A DNA stretch of 64,000 nucleotides. Origin: a halophilic archaeon SHRA6. Lineage in GTDB: Archaea; Halobacteriota; Halobacteria; Halobacteriales; Haloferacaceae. The notes under the pieces were generated by a model. That model saw only the letters and a program-made list of their open reading frames with translations, was not told where the DNA came from and ran no database searches. Positions 17,814 to 26,506 of this stretch are shown piece by piece. How positions within the stretch are numbered: the stretch's first letter is position 1; every line of letters starts with the position of its first letter. The translations under genes were made by a program, and so were the position numbers. The DNA is taken from contig SOPS01000004.1 in the NCBI GenBank assembly GCA_005239175.1, positions 248,001-312,000 of the forward strand. Reading direction: 5' to 3'.

Positions 17814-19471
17814 AGCATCACCTCCGGTAGCGCGCCGACGACAGTCTCGACAATGCGGAGGAACACCGCCGATCGTGGGACGATACCCAGCAGGAGCGAC
17901 AGTGTCGCTGCTGTCAGAATGGGCCCGAGCATGAACCACGTACTCTCACCGCCACGCCAACCGCTTGCCGCCCAACCACCGGCTGGAGGCCCGCCGTGAT
18001 GGTCGTGGTTCTCGGTGTCATCATGGTCGGGCACTTCACCTCCATCTGTGTGATAGTCCGATGAGACGCCTGACCCGTCAGCCCGAGCCGCCGATCGGCC
18101 ACCGATCGCTGCCTCGATGAGGGGTTTCTCGTCGTGGTCGTCGGGCGACTCGAAGTACGCCTGATAGACGATGGGCCAAAAGTACGCGATGTTGAGCACG
18201 CCCGAGACCAACAGCGCGCCGGCAAAGACCAGCGATCCGCCTTCCAGCGCCCCGATGATGATGTACCACTTACTGACGAACCCTGCGACCAGCGGTATAC
18301 CGGCCATCCCGGCCGCGGCGACGCCGAAAGCGGCCATCGTCAACGGCATCCGCGTGCCGATCCCAGCCATATCGCTGATGTCGTCAGTGTGGGTCTCGAC
18401 GTGGATGGCCCCGGCACAGAAAAACAGCGTGAGCTTCATGAACGCGTGGGCAGGGATGTGGAGCAATCCTCCGATGAGTGCGGGGCCCTCCAACAAGGCA
18501 AGTCCCAGTACGATGTAGGAGAGCTGGCTGATAGTCGAATACGCCAGCCGGCGTTTGAGGTTGTCCTTGCGCAAGGCGATGACACTGGCCGTGAGCAGCG
18601 TGAACGCAGCGACAGCAGCCAGTGGGAGTGCCACGCCGAGTTGATCCATCGTCTCCGGACCAAACACGTCGAGTACGACACGAGCAATGCCGAATACGCC
18701 GCTCTTAACGACGGCGACAGCGTGGAGCAGTCCGGACACCGGTGTCGGTGCGACCATTGCGTCGGGGAGCCAGGAGTGAGCGGGCATCAGCGCCGCCTTC
18801 ACGCCGAAGCCGGCCGCAAGCAGGGCAAACGCCGCACGGGCGAGCGCTGGGTCCGCTGTGGCCAGGGCTTCGATTCCGCCGGGGGTAAAGGCCGTTGTCC
18901 CCGCGAGGAGGTAGACGAGGACGGTGCCGCCAAGCACCGCGACCCCGCCGCCGAAGGTGTAGGTGAGGTACTTCCGGCCGGCCGCACGGGCGCGATCGGT
19001 CTCGTCGTGGGTCACCAGTGGGTACGTGGAGACGGTCAGCAACTCGTAGAAGACAAAGACCGTCAGCAGGTTGGCGCCGAAGGCCACGCCTATCGCAGAA
19101 GCGAGACTCGCCGCAAAGGAGGCGAAGTATCTGGTCTGGGCGTGTTCGTCAAGCCCCCGCATGTAGCCGATCGAGTAAAAGCTCGTGACGATCCACAGCA
19201 GGCTCGCCAGCAGGCCAAAGAGGATACCAAGCGCGTCGGCTCGCAGGGCCAACGAGAGGCCGTTGCCAAATTCTCCCAGTGAGGTCACGTACACCGTCCC
19301 GGAGAGGACGCCCGGCACCATGCTGGCGACAAGGCCGAACTTGGTACCCGCGACGATGAGGGTGACGGCCTCGCGGACGTTCGGTCGCGATTTTAGCGAC
19401 AGTATCACTGGGATTGCAACGGCGCTCACAAGCACGGCGGCCAGGGGTCTGAGTGAGACTACGTCAGTCAT
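17810..19471 (-). CDS. MnhD-like antiporter subunit (second copy)
   Basis: A 553-aa proton-conducting membrane transporter. Typical motifs include F-V-F-Y-E-L-L-T-V-S-T-Y-P-L-V (channel Glu), H-S-W-L-P-D-A-M-V-A-P-T-P-V-S-G-L-L-H-A and L-A-Y-S-T-I-S-Q-L-S-Y-I. The C-terminal part contains an acidic, His-rich loop (D-H-D-D-T-E-N-H-D-H-H-G-G), unusual for the family and possibly metal-binding (inference). Start and stop overlap neighbours by 4 nt. In sequence style this copy could play the role of the N-terminal antiporter half of MrpA, but that is inference. Confidence 0.88.
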   Translation of the reverse strand: MTDVVSLRPLAAVLVSAVAIPVILSLKSRPNVREAVTLIVAGTKFGLVASMVPGVLSGTVYVTSLGEFGNGLSLALRADALGILFGLLASLLWIVTSFYSIGYMRGLDEHAQTRYFASFAASLASAIGVAFGANLLTVFVFYELLTVSTYPLVTHDETDRARAAGRKYLTYTFGGGVAVLGGTVLVYLLAGTTAFTPGGIEALATADPALARAAFALLAAGFGVKAALMPAHSWLPDAMVAPTPVSGLLHAVAVVKSGVFGIARVVLDVFGPETMDQLGVALPLAAVAAFTLLTASVIALRKDNLKRRLAYSTISQLSYIVLGLALLEGPALIGGLLHIPAHAFMKLTLFFCAGAIHVETHTDDISDMAGIGTRMPLTMAAFGVAAAGMAGIPLVAGFVSKWYIIIGALEGGSLVFAGALLVSGVLNIAYFWPIVYQAYFESPDDHDEKPLIEAAIGGRSAARADGSGVSSDYHTDGGEVPDHDDTENHDHHGGPPAGGWAASGWRGGESTWFMLGPILTAATLSLLLGIVPRSAVFLRIVETVVGALPEVML

Positions 19472-20994
19472 TGGAGTAGTGGTGGCAGTGTCTGATCAAG
19501 CAACTGGTCCAACAGCGGGACGGCACCGGTCAACACGACGGCCAAGACGGCGGCGGCGACGACGACGGCGATCATCCCAGTAGAGACTGCCCCGCCGCCG
19601 TCGGATCTGTGGTCTGACGAGGCTGGGGACTCGTCGGCCTCCGCGCCACCATCGGCGACGGCGGGCTCATCGTGGATGGTCGGCTCAGCGAAGTAGAGCC
19701 GTTCGACGAGCCGAGCGAAATAGGCCAGGGTCAACAACGTGCTTGCCAGCAGGACGACCACGACGGGCCAGAGCCCGGCCTCAACGGCGCCGAGGACGAT
19801 GTACCATTTGCCGACAAAGCCGATCGCTGGCGGCACACCGACCATCGCCAGCGCGAGCAGGGCGAACGCGCCAGCAACAAACGGTGTCCGACCCGCCATC
19901 CCGGCGTAGCCGCTGACAGTCGTCGCGCCCGTCTTCCGCTCTATGATACCGCTGGCAGCGAACAGGCCGCCTTTCATCACCGCGTGGCCGATAAGGTGGA
20001 CTGTCGCGCCCAGTACGGCGATTGGCGTCGCGATCGTGAACCCGGCGATGACAAGGCCGAACTGCGACACCGAGGAGTACGCCAGCATTCGCTGGACATT
20101 GCTCTGGGAGACAGCGAGCGCCGATCCGGCGACGATACTCACCGAAGCCAGCACCAACAGTGCCCACCGAGCGGCCGGAACCGCGGTGAGGAAATCGACC
20201 GTGAACACAGAAAACAGCAGGCGGGCCAGCGCATAGGCCGACACTGTCGAGACCAGCGCCGAAATGAATGCGCTAACGCTGTCGGGAGCGTTTGCGTAGG
20301 CGTCGGGCTGCCACGTGTGTAGCGGGAACAGCGCGACTTTCACAGTCAGTCCCCCAACCATCAGCCCGAAAGCAGTCAGGACGAGTGTGGAGTCGTACCC
20401 GACAGCGGCGAGTTTCGTGCTCATGTCTGCCATGTTGAGCGTCCCAGTCGTCGCCAATGCGTAGCCGACGCCAAGTAGGTACAACGAGGCACCGACAGTT
20501 CCAATGATGAGGTACTTTAGGGCCGCGACGGCCGCACTGACCCTCCGGCCGCTAGCGACGAGACCGTAGGCCGCAAGGCCCGTAATCTCCAGGAAGACGT
20601 AGAGGTTGAACACGTCACCGGTTACCGTCATGCCCGTGAGCCCAGTCACGAGCAGCAGAAACTGGCTGTAGAACGTGTTCTCGTGTGGCCCGGCGTGGCG
20701 TGCGTACACGAGCACGCCAAGCGAGATGATACTAATGAGTGTCACGACTGCCAGCGAGAGCCCGTCGACGACGAGTTCGATACCGTACGGAAGCGCAAAG
20801 CCACCGACAGCGTAGCTGACGACGCCGCCAGTCCATACCTCAGGAACGAGTAGGCCCGCGAGCGTCGCGTGGGCCAGCATCGTTACGGCGGCGATACTCC
20901 AGCCGCCGCGATCGCTGTAGAGACTCACAATCAACGGTATCGCCGCACCAAGTACCGGCAAGACAACCAAGAGGACGGGTATGTGCTCAATCAT
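19468..20994 (-). CDS. mnhD: Na+/H+ antiporter subunit D (MnhD/MrpD)
   Basis: A 508-aa membrane protein closest in gene order to true MnhD, directly after mnhC. It has F-N-L-Y-V-F-L-E-I-T-G-L-A-A-Y (channel Glu), H-T-W-Q-P-D-A-Y-A-N-A-P-D-S-V-S-A and L-A-Y-S-S-V-S-Q-F-G. It conducts protons as part of the Mrp-type complex that exchanges cytoplasmic Na+ for H+. ATG 20994 (M-I-E-H-I-P-V) overlaps the mnhC stop by 8 nt, and an upstream in-frame start would put a hydrophilic extension before the first helix. Confidence 0.9.
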   Translation of the reverse strand: MIEHIPVLLVVLPVLGAAIPLIVSLYSDRGGWSIAAVTMLAHATLAGLLVPEVWTGGVVSYAVGGFALPYGIELVVDGLSLAVVTLISIISLGVLVYARHAGPHENTFYSQFLLLVTGLTGMTVTGDVFNLYVFLEITGLAAYGLVASGRRVSAAVAALKYLIIGTVGASLYLLGVGYALATTGTLNMADMSTKLAAVGYDSTLVLTAFGLMVGGLTVKVALFPLHTWQPDAYANAPDSVSAFISALVSTVSAYALARLLFSVFTVDFLTAVPAARWALLVLASVSIVAGSALAVSQSNVQRMLAYSSVSQFGLVIAGFTIATPIAVLGATVHLIGHAVMKGGLFAASGIIERKTGATTVSGYAGMAGRTPFVAGAFALLALAMVGVPPAIGFVGKWYIVLGAVEAGLWPVVVVLLASTLLTLAYFARLVERLYFAEPTIHDEPAVADGGAEADESPASSDHRSDGGGAVSTGMIAVVVAAAVLAVVLTGAVPLLDQLLDQTLPPLLQ

Positions 20995-21361
20995 AGTAGA
21001 GTTCCTCCAGCCGCTCTTCATCAAGCGTGCCGTACTCCGAGTATATACGAACGATGAGCGCGAGCGCCACCGCCGTCAGGCTCACTCCGACGACGATGGC
21101 AGTCAGGATGAGCACGTGGGGCAGCGGGCTCACGTAGGGGCCGCCGCCGTCGGTCACGATCGGGGGGTTCCCGCCGGTTCGGTAGGCCAGCGTGACAAAA
21201 AACAGGAAGATACCCGTCTGGAAGATGTTCATCCCAATGACCTTTTTCAAGAGGTTTGGCGACTCCACCAGCGTGTAGAGCCCGATACCGAGCAACAACA
21301 TGACCGCGTAGTAATTGTAGTGTGTGGTCAGCAGCTCCAACTGGAGCGCGAGCGCCGTCAT
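20987..21361 (-). CDS. mnhC: Na+/H+ antiporter subunit C (MnhC/MrpC)
   Basis: A 124-aa NuoK-like protein with three membrane helices: Y-Y-A-V-M-L-L-L-G-I-G-L-Y, the family segment N-L-L-K-K-V-I-G-M-N-I-F-Q-T-G-I-F-L-F, and V-L-I-L-T-A-I-V-V-G-V-S-L-T-A-V. Charged Glu in the first helix region (L-V-E-S) matches the family. It overlaps both neighbours by 4-8 nt in the operon, so production should be coupled to the other subunits. Confidence 0.9.
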   Translation of the reverse strand: MTALALQLELLTTHYNYYAVMLLLGIGLYTLVESPNLLKKVIGMNIFQTGIFLFFVTLAYRTGGNPPIVTDGGGPYVSPLPHVLILTAIVVGVSLTAVALALIVRIYSEYGTLDEERLEELYYD

Positions 21362-21828
21362 GGCTCACCCTCCCCGTCCGTGACGTGGCCGAATCCGGCA
21401 GCGAGCAGGAAAAAGAGGCCGATTGCAACACTGGCAACGATGCCACCAATCCCGAGTTCGACCAGCTCAATGCCGTACTTGCTAGCCTCGTAGTAGTACG
21501 GTTCGTAAACGTTGTACTGGAGAAACTGTCCGCCTAACGCCATTGCGCCGAGACCGACTCCAGCAAACACGAGGACCCCGCCCGAGGCCAGCGCCGAAAC
21601 GACGCGGACATCAACCCACTGGCGGGCGGCCTCGATACCGAACGCAAAGGCGAGCATCATCACGACCGAACCGGCGATGACGCCGCCCTGGAATCCGCCC
21701 CCGGGCGTGTCCGCGCCGTGGAACATGATAAAGAGGGCGAACGTGAGCACGAACGGAGCGACTGCCCGGACCGTCGTCATGATGATGGTCGACTCGACGT
21801 ACAACCCCGGCTGTTCGTCGGCGCTCAT
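21358..21828 (-). CDS. mnhB: Na+/H+ antiporter subunit B (MnhB/MrpB)
   Basis: A 156-aa membrane protein with the MnhB domain. The family hallmark F-I-M-F-H-G-A-D-T-P-G-G-G-F-Q-G-G-V-I is at about residues 36-54, between hydrophobic segments. The first 18 residues are hydrophilic, then V-R-A-V-A-P-F-V-L-T-F-A begins helix 1. It follows the MrpA C-terminal-like gene with a 4-nt overlap. Confidence 0.92.
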   Translation of the reverse strand: MSADEQPGLYVESTIIMTTVRAVAPFVLTFALFIMFHGADTPGGGFQGGVIAGSVVMMLAFAFGIEAARQWVDVRVVSALASGGVLVFAGVGLGAMALGGQFLQYNVYEPYYYEASKYGIELVELGIGGIVASVAIGLFFLLAAGFGHVTDGEGEP

Positions 21829-22364
21829 GTGAACACCTCCCGGCGCAATACGGAAAGGGCAACGACGCCGGCAGAGAACACCACAACTGCCTCGCCCAGC
21901 GTGTCGAACCCGCGGTAGGCCGCAAGTACTGCAGTCACCGCGTTTTTGACCTGTGTCTCTTTGTAGGCGTTCGACAGGTAGTACTGTGTAACCTCACCGC
22001 CAACCACGGGTGCGGTCGGGTCGCCGATTGCCGGCAGCGACGGGACGGTCGCCCCGATTACGAGGACGAATGCAGCCACGAACGCCACCGTTCGCCAGCG
22101 GATCGACTCGAAGAGTCGATCGGTATCTCGGTTGACTGTATTTGCCAGCGCGATCAAGAAGAGGATGGTCATGATACCGGCGCCAACAGCGGCCTCGGTC
22201 AGCCCCACATCTGGGGCCTGAAGGACGAGCCAGATGATGGAGATACCCAGACTGTAGGCGGCAAAGGCGATCACTGCCGCCAGCGTGTTCTTCAACAGTG
22301 CCGTGCCGATCGCACAGACGATAACGAAAACGAGCAACGAACCCTCAATTAGTGACAGACTCAT
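21825..22364 (-). CDS. MrpA C-terminal-like subunit (MbhD/DUF4040 plus MbhE-like)
   Basis: A 179-aa membrane protein corresponding to the C-terminal part of bacterial MrpA, encoded separately as in other archaeal Mrp and Mbh clusters. The DUF4040 core V-L-Q-A-P-D-V-G-L-T-E-A-A-V-G-A-G lies in the first half; the second half has another two hydrophobic segments and ends with A-Y-R-G-F-D-T-L-G-E-A-V-V, the MbhE-like motif. ATG 22364 (M-S-L-S-L-I-E-G) is preferred because it gives the 4-nt overlap with mnhG. Confidence 0.87.
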   Translation of the reverse strand: MSLSLIEGSLLVFVIVCAIGTALLKNTLAAVIAFAAYSLGISIIWLVLQAPDVGLTEAAVGAGIMTILFLIALANTVNRDTDRLFESIRWRTVAFVAAFVLVIGATVPSLPAIGDPTAPVVGGEVTQYYLSNAYKETQVKNAVTAVLAAYRGFDTLGEAVVVFSAGVVALSVLRREVFT

Positions 22365-22672
22365 GAATCGTCCTCCTTGGTCCACGGCTCGATGTCTTGG
22401 TCCGCCGCGGCGCGTGCAATGGCGTGGGCCGCCGTCGGATTCGTGATGAACATAAACACGATCAAAAAGATGGATTTCACCGTCGAGAGGTCAGATTGGA
22501 GTGCGAACGCGACCGCGCCAATAGTGAGCACCGCGCCGAGCGTGTCACTTTTCGACGCAGCGTGTGCGCGTGTATATATGTCCGGTAGCCGGACAATGCC
22601 GATCGCAGCTACACCGCCGAAGAAGGCCCCAAGCAGCGCCAGTGCGACGATCGCCCACTCGACGGGTGTCAT
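22361..22672 (-). CDS. mnhG: Na+/H+ antiporter subunit G (MnhG/MrpG)
   Basis: A 103-aa protein with three hydrophobic segments and the MnhG signature I-V-R-L-P-D-I-Y-T-R-A-H-A-A-S-K-S-D-T-L-G at residues 27-47. The C-terminus is acidic and cytoplasmic, as is common in haloarchaeal versions. It overlaps mnhF and the next gene by 4 nt each. Confidence 0.92.
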   Translation of the reverse strand: MTPVEWAIVALALLGAFFGGVAAIGIVRLPDIYTRAHAASKSDTLGAVLTIGAVAFALQSDLSTVKSIFLIVFMFITNPTAAHAIARAAADQDIEPWTKEDDS

Positions 22673-22944
22673 AGCACACCCCCGCGTTCAACGTTGAACT
22701 TCGAGAACGCTATCGAGAGCAGGAAGTTGAGCAGCGCGTACACGAGCGCCACGTCGAGGAATGTCGACTCGTCGAACGCGGCGGCCACGAGCGCAATGGC
22801 GATCACGGTGTTCGTGCCGGCGACGTTGACCGCGATGACCCTATCGTGGATGGTCGGCCCGACGAACACCCGGTAGAGGGCGACAACAGCGAATATCACG
22901 AACGCCCCAGCGATAGCGAGTAGCGCGGTCGAGAACTCAACCAT
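22669..22944 (-). CDS. mnhF: Na+/H+ antiporter subunit F (MnhF/MrpF)
   Basis: A 91-aa protein with three membrane helices and the MnhF motif R-V-F-V-G-P-T-I-H-D-R-V-I-A-V-N at about residues 24-39. ATG 22944 starts directly before the first helix (M-V-E-F-S-T-A-L-L-A-I-A) and overlaps the mnhE stop by 8 nt; an upstream in-frame codon would add 28 residues from inside mnhE. Confidence 0.9.
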   Translation of the reverse strand: MVEFSTALLAIAGAFVIFAVVALYRVFVGPTIHDRVIAVNVAGTNTVIAIALVAAAFDESTFLDVALVYALLNFLLSIAFSKFNVERGGVL

Positions 22945-23983
22945 CTGAGTGCCCTCCGTCGTCCCCGCGCTCGCGGGGTGTGGCGATGGCCGCTGCGTCG
23001 CGGCCGTAAAAAACGAACCGCACGGCACGTTCTAGGCCGCCCTCGAAGAGGTCCTCACGTGCGCCGGCAGTCAGTGAGTGAATAGAGAACGAACGATCGG
23101 TGACGCTGACCGTCAGTGTTCCCGGCGTGAGTGTGATGCTGTTCGCGAGCGTCGTCACAGCGGCGTCGCCCCAGACGGCAGCTCGGAGTTCAACGACCTC
23201 CGGGTCGATAGGCAGGTCCGGGTGGAGGACAACGTAGGCGATTTGGAGGTTCGCAACGGCGATTTCTTTCAGGAGATATGGCGCGTAAATGAGCATCCTG
23301 ATGGTCTGCTTGCCGATCCGCCCAAACGAGGGCTGTTCGCTGAAGGCTATCGGGGCGAGCAACACGGCAACCAGCGCTGCGGTGAGGAAGCCGGTGGCGA
23401 AATCGATCGGCTTCCACGATGAGAGCAGCATGTAGAAGAGATAGGAGGCACCGAATACGGTGAGATATTTGCGGAACGACGCCGCGCGAGCGAGCACCGT
23501 CTGTTCGGTCGGTCGATCGACGGGTGCCTGTTCTATCTCCACGTCGTCGCGGGCGAGTTCGAATTCCAGCGGCCGCAGCATCGGTACCGACCCGCCTGGG
23601 CTATATTCGGGGTCGAGGACGATGCGATCGATGTCCTTGTCGTCGGCGTACTCCAGCAACACGTCGGCGTAGTCGCTCGGGCTGAACAGATATTGATTAG
23701 CCCCGATCACGTCAGTGATGACCGTGAGGTTCTCCGGAGTTTCGCCGCCAGTGTCCTCTTCGACCCACAGTTCGATGCGGTCGAGCAGGTCGCTCGCAGC
23801 ACCCAGCTCTGCCTGGGCGTCCGGGTCAACCGCGCGGGTTCTGGCAACGTCGACGAAATGGAGTTCAACCGGACGGTCGGCTGCCAGCTCTATCCCACGA
23901 TCGACCACGTAGGCGACGGTGTTACGGACGGTCACAGAGGTATCAACGGGAATCAGCAGACGGAAGACATCGGTTGCAGTCAC
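22937..23983 (-). CDS. mnhE: Antiporter subunit E fused to an N-terminal UspA-like domain
   Basis: A 348-aa protein and first gene of the antiporter operon. Residues 1-160 resemble a universal-stress (UspA) domain: the initial strand L-L-I-P-V-D-T-S-V and later I-V-L-D-P-E-Y-S-P-G-G. Residues about 185-330 are the MnhE domain with L-L-S-S-W-K-P-I-D-F-A-T-G-F and P-Y-L-L-K-E-I-A-V-A-N. Initiation is at GTG 23983. The fusion places a putative nucleotide-binding regulatory domain on the cytoplasmic side of the complex, which suggests gating by an adenine nucleotide (inference). No upstream gene overlaps, so the operon promoter is within 23984-24094. Confidence 0.88.
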   Translation of the reverse strand: MTATDVFRLLIPVDTSVTVRNTVAYVVDRGIELAADRPVELHFVDVARTRAVDPDAQAELGAASDLLDRIELWVEEDTGGETPENLTVITDVIGANQYLFSPSDYADVLLEYADDKDIDRIVLDPEYSPGGSVPMLRPLEFELARDDVEIEQAPVDRPTEQTVLARAASFRKYLTVFGASYLFYMLLSSWKPIDFATGFLTAALVAVLLAPIAFSEQPSFGRIGKQTIRMLIYAPYLLKEIAVANLQIAYVVLHPDLPIDPEVVELRAAVWGDAAVTTLANSITLTPGTLTVSVTDRSFSIHSLTAGAREDLFEGGLERAVRFVFYGRDAAAIATPRERGDDGGHSDG

Positions 23984-24094
23984 GGTAAGTTCTTGAGAAT
24001 CCTGTGTGGCTGTGTCTGAGGGGCGCTGCAGTCGTTACCCGAAGCAAGCCACGGGGTACTCAAAACTATTTCGCAATACAGTGGCCAGAGGTTG

Positions 24095-25255
24095 CTAATC
24101 GTGCAACTGCTCGTGTAGCTTTCTTGCGATTGCCAGTCCGAGCCCCTGCTTATCGCCGGTGTACTCGCTGTCGGTATCGGCCTCGACGAGCAATGCTCGT
24201 GTCTCCGATTTGCCCATCACGCTCGCGTCGTTGGCGACGACAAAAGAGAGATCAGCGCGATCGATCAGTGTCCGCGCACGGGAACGAAGTCGATCGTCGT
24301 CGCAGTCTGATTCGAGTTTGAAGCCGACGATTGGGAGGTTCGGATAGTCAGCACGGACCGTGTCGATGAGCTTTGGCGTCGGCTCCAGGTCCAGGGTGAG
24401 CCGGCCCTGTCCGCTCTTGATCTTCTTTTCAGCGGGGTCGACCGTGTAGTCCGAGATTGCCGCTGCCGAGACCAGCGCATCGGCGTCGCCGGCCACCTCT
24501 GTGACGGCGGCGGTCATCTCTGCTGCTGACTCAACGCGTTCGACTGTGGCATATGGCACCTTCGGGCCGTCGTGGACGAGCGTCACGTCGGCTCCGAGGA
24601 CGTGACAGGCACGCGCGACCGCTCGCCCGGTCCGGCCTGACGCCCGGTTCGAGAGGGTCCGCACGGGGTCGATCGACTCCGTTGTCGCCCCACTGGTGAC
24701 GACGATGTGGCGACCGTCAAGCGGCCGGTCCCCGGCGGCGCGAGCAACGGCCGTGGTGATTGCTGCTTCAGTTGCGATCTTGGCTTTGCCTTCCTCGATC
24801 CGGGGATCAACGAACTGTACGCCCCACGATTCGACCCGATCGATCGCGTCGACAACGCCCGGATGGTCGTACATCGGCTCGTGCATGGCAGGGGCGATCA
24901 CCACCGGCACACCAGCACCGAGCGCGGTCGTCGCAGTCGTCGTTACTGGCGTGTCGTCGATCGCAGCGGCAATCTTCCCGACAGTGTTCGCGGTCGCTGG
25001 CGCGATGAGGAACACATCTGCCCAGCCGTCACGACCGCACAACTCGACGTGTTCGACGCGACCGGTGATCTCGGTGATTGGGTCGTGTTCGGTCGCGAAC
25101 TCGACCGCCCACGGGTGGACGATCGACGACGCGCTCGGGCTCATCACTGCTCGAACCGACGCCCCCTGTCTACGAAGCTCGTGGGCCAGTTCGACGACTT
25201 TCACGGCCGCAATACTGCCGGTAACTCCGAGCGCGACGTTGACCCCCGACAACAT
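24095..25255 (-). CDS. coaBC: Bifunctional CoaBC (phosphopantothenoylcysteine synthetase/decarboxylase)
   Basis: A 386-aa cytoplasmic enzyme making 4'-phosphopantetheine for coenzyme A in two steps. The N-terminal FMN decarboxylase half shows L-G-V-T-G-S-I-A-A-V-K, A-P-A-T-A-N-T-V-G-K and P-A-M-H-E-P-M-Y. The C-terminal synthetase half shows T-S-G-A-T-T-E-S-I-D-P-V-R, S-N-R-A-S-G-R-T-G, A-A-A-I-S-D-Y and the K-I-K-S loop. Length matches archaeal Dfp proteins. It lies 2 nt after the thioredoxin reductase gene, suggesting one transcript. Confidence 0.93.
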   Translation of the reverse strand: MLSGVNVALGVTGSIAAVKVVELAHELRRQGASVRAVMSPSASSIVHPWAVEFATEHDPITEITGRVEHVELCGRDGWADVFLIAPATANTVGKIAAAIDDTPVTTTATTALGAGVPVVIAPAMHEPMYDHPGVVDAIDRVESWGVQFVDPRIEEGKAKIATEAAITTAVARAAGDRPLDGRHIVVTSGATTESIDPVRTLSNRASGRTGRAVARACHVLGADVTLVHDGPKVPYATVERVESAAEMTAAVTEVAGDADALVSAAAISDYTVDPAEKKIKSGQGRLTLDLEPTPKLIDTVRADYPNLPIVGFKLESDCDDDRLRSRARTLIDRADLSFVVANDASVMGKSETRALLVEADTDSEYTGDKQGLGLAIARKLHEQLHD

Positions 25256-25257
25256 GA

Positions 25258-26337
25258 TCAGTCGTCTGATTCGGCCGTTGCGGGTTCAGCTGCACTCGCT
25301 GCTGCGCGTGCACGATCGAGCTCTTCGAGGTAGTCGTCGGCGTCGATCGCTGCCTTGCTACCCATGCCACCAGCGGTGACGGCCTGCTGATAGTGGAAGT
25401 CGACGACATCGCCCGCTGCGAACAACCCATCGACGCCAGTTTTTGTCTGACCGGCCCCGCGGCCGCCTTCGGTAATGATGTAGCCTTCCTCGTCAGTCTC
25501 CACGTCGAGTTCGTTGAGGTACTCGGTGTTCGGCGTGTGGCCGATCGCATAGAATACTGCGCCGACGTCGAAGTCGAACTCCTCGGTTTCGGGATCGTCC
25601 AGCTTTTCAGTTGGGTGTCCTTCGGGATGCCGCACCAGCGTCACCGACTGCATACCGTCTTCTTTCGAGCCGTGGAGCTCGATCGCCTCGGTGTTCAACA
25701 TGAGTTCGATCTCGCCGGCTTCGACCTTCTCCATCGTCCGATCAATCCAGACGTCTTCGGCGCGGAACTCCTCGCGGCGGTGGACGATGTACACTGTCGA
25801 GGCGAACTTGGTGAGGAAGTTCGCTTCCTCCATCGCGGCGTCGCCGCCGCCAATAACCATGATCTTCTCGTCGCGGAAGAATGCCCCGTCACAGGTCGCA
25901 CACGTCGACAGGCCGTATCCCATGAGCTCTTCTTGGCCGGGGATATCGAGCGTTCGCGCGGACGCCCCGGACGCGGCGATGAACGCGTCGCTCGTGTACA
26001 CGTCGCCGTTTTTCAGTTCGACTCGGAAGGTTCGATCGGCCCCCTCGCCGACGGGAGTTACCGATTCGATGATCCCATTTTTCGTCTCTGCGCCGAACTT
26101 CTGTGCCTGCTTTTTCATGTTCGTGATCAGTTCGGGTCCCGAGATTCCCTCGGGAAAGCCCGGATAATTCTCCACATCCGTCGTCAGGGTGAGCTGGCCG
26201 CCGGGCTCGTCGCCTTCAAAGATGAGTGGATCATTGTTCGATCGCGCCGCGTAGATCGCTGCACTCAGTCCCGAGATACCGGTGCCTGCAATAATCAGCC
26301 GTCGATGTTCGACGACATCGGTAGCGTCTGCTGTCAT
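25258..26337 (-). CDS. trxB: Thioredoxin reductase (NAD(P)H:disulfide flavoprotein)
   Basis: A 359-aa flavoprotein that passes electrons from NAD(P)H through FAD and a CxxC pair to thioredoxin. The FAD motif G-T-G-I-S-G-L-S-A-A is at residues 18-27, the redox C-A-T-C-D-G-A at 146-152, and the NAD(P) motif V-I-G-G-G-D-A-A just after. The C-terminus is 30 residues longer than typical and rich in Ala and acidic residues. ATG 26337 is used because the 23 upstream residues are not family-like. Operon with coaBC. Confidence 0.92.
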   Translation of the reverse strand: MTADATDVVEHRRLIIAGTGISGLSAAIYAARSNNDPLIFEGDEPGGQLTLTTDVENYPGFPEGISGPELITNMKKQAQKFGAETKNGIIESVTPVGEGADRTFRVELKNGDVYTSDAFIAASGASARTLDIPGQEELMGYGLSTCATCDGAFFRDEKIMVIGGGDAAMEEANFLTKFASTVYIVHRREEFRAEDVWIDRTMEKVEAGEIELMLNTEAIELHGSKEDGMQSVTLVRHPEGHPTEKLDDPETEEFDFDVGAVFYAIGHTPNTEYLNELDVETDEEGYIITEGGRGAGQTKTGVDGLFAAGDVVDFHYQQAVTAGGMGSKAAIDADDYLEELDRARAAASAAEPATAESDD

Positions 26338-26506
26338 GTACCCACCTTCGCTAGCCCACGGTTTGTAGGTTGTGCTCTCGTGCAGTAGTGCAGTCAATAC
26401 ACACAACTACTGATAGCAGTTGCACTTTGCTGAACGGCGCCCGGTCGAACATCCCCCGATCGCCAACCCTTATCGGGTCGGGGAGGATCCTCTCATGTAG
26501 ACGAGG

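Noticed and set aside
16380-19282. Very long plus-strand frames inside the Mnh operon
   Set aside because: Low-complexity charged sequence without structure; the minus strand encodes conserved membrane proteins with overlapping starts and stops.
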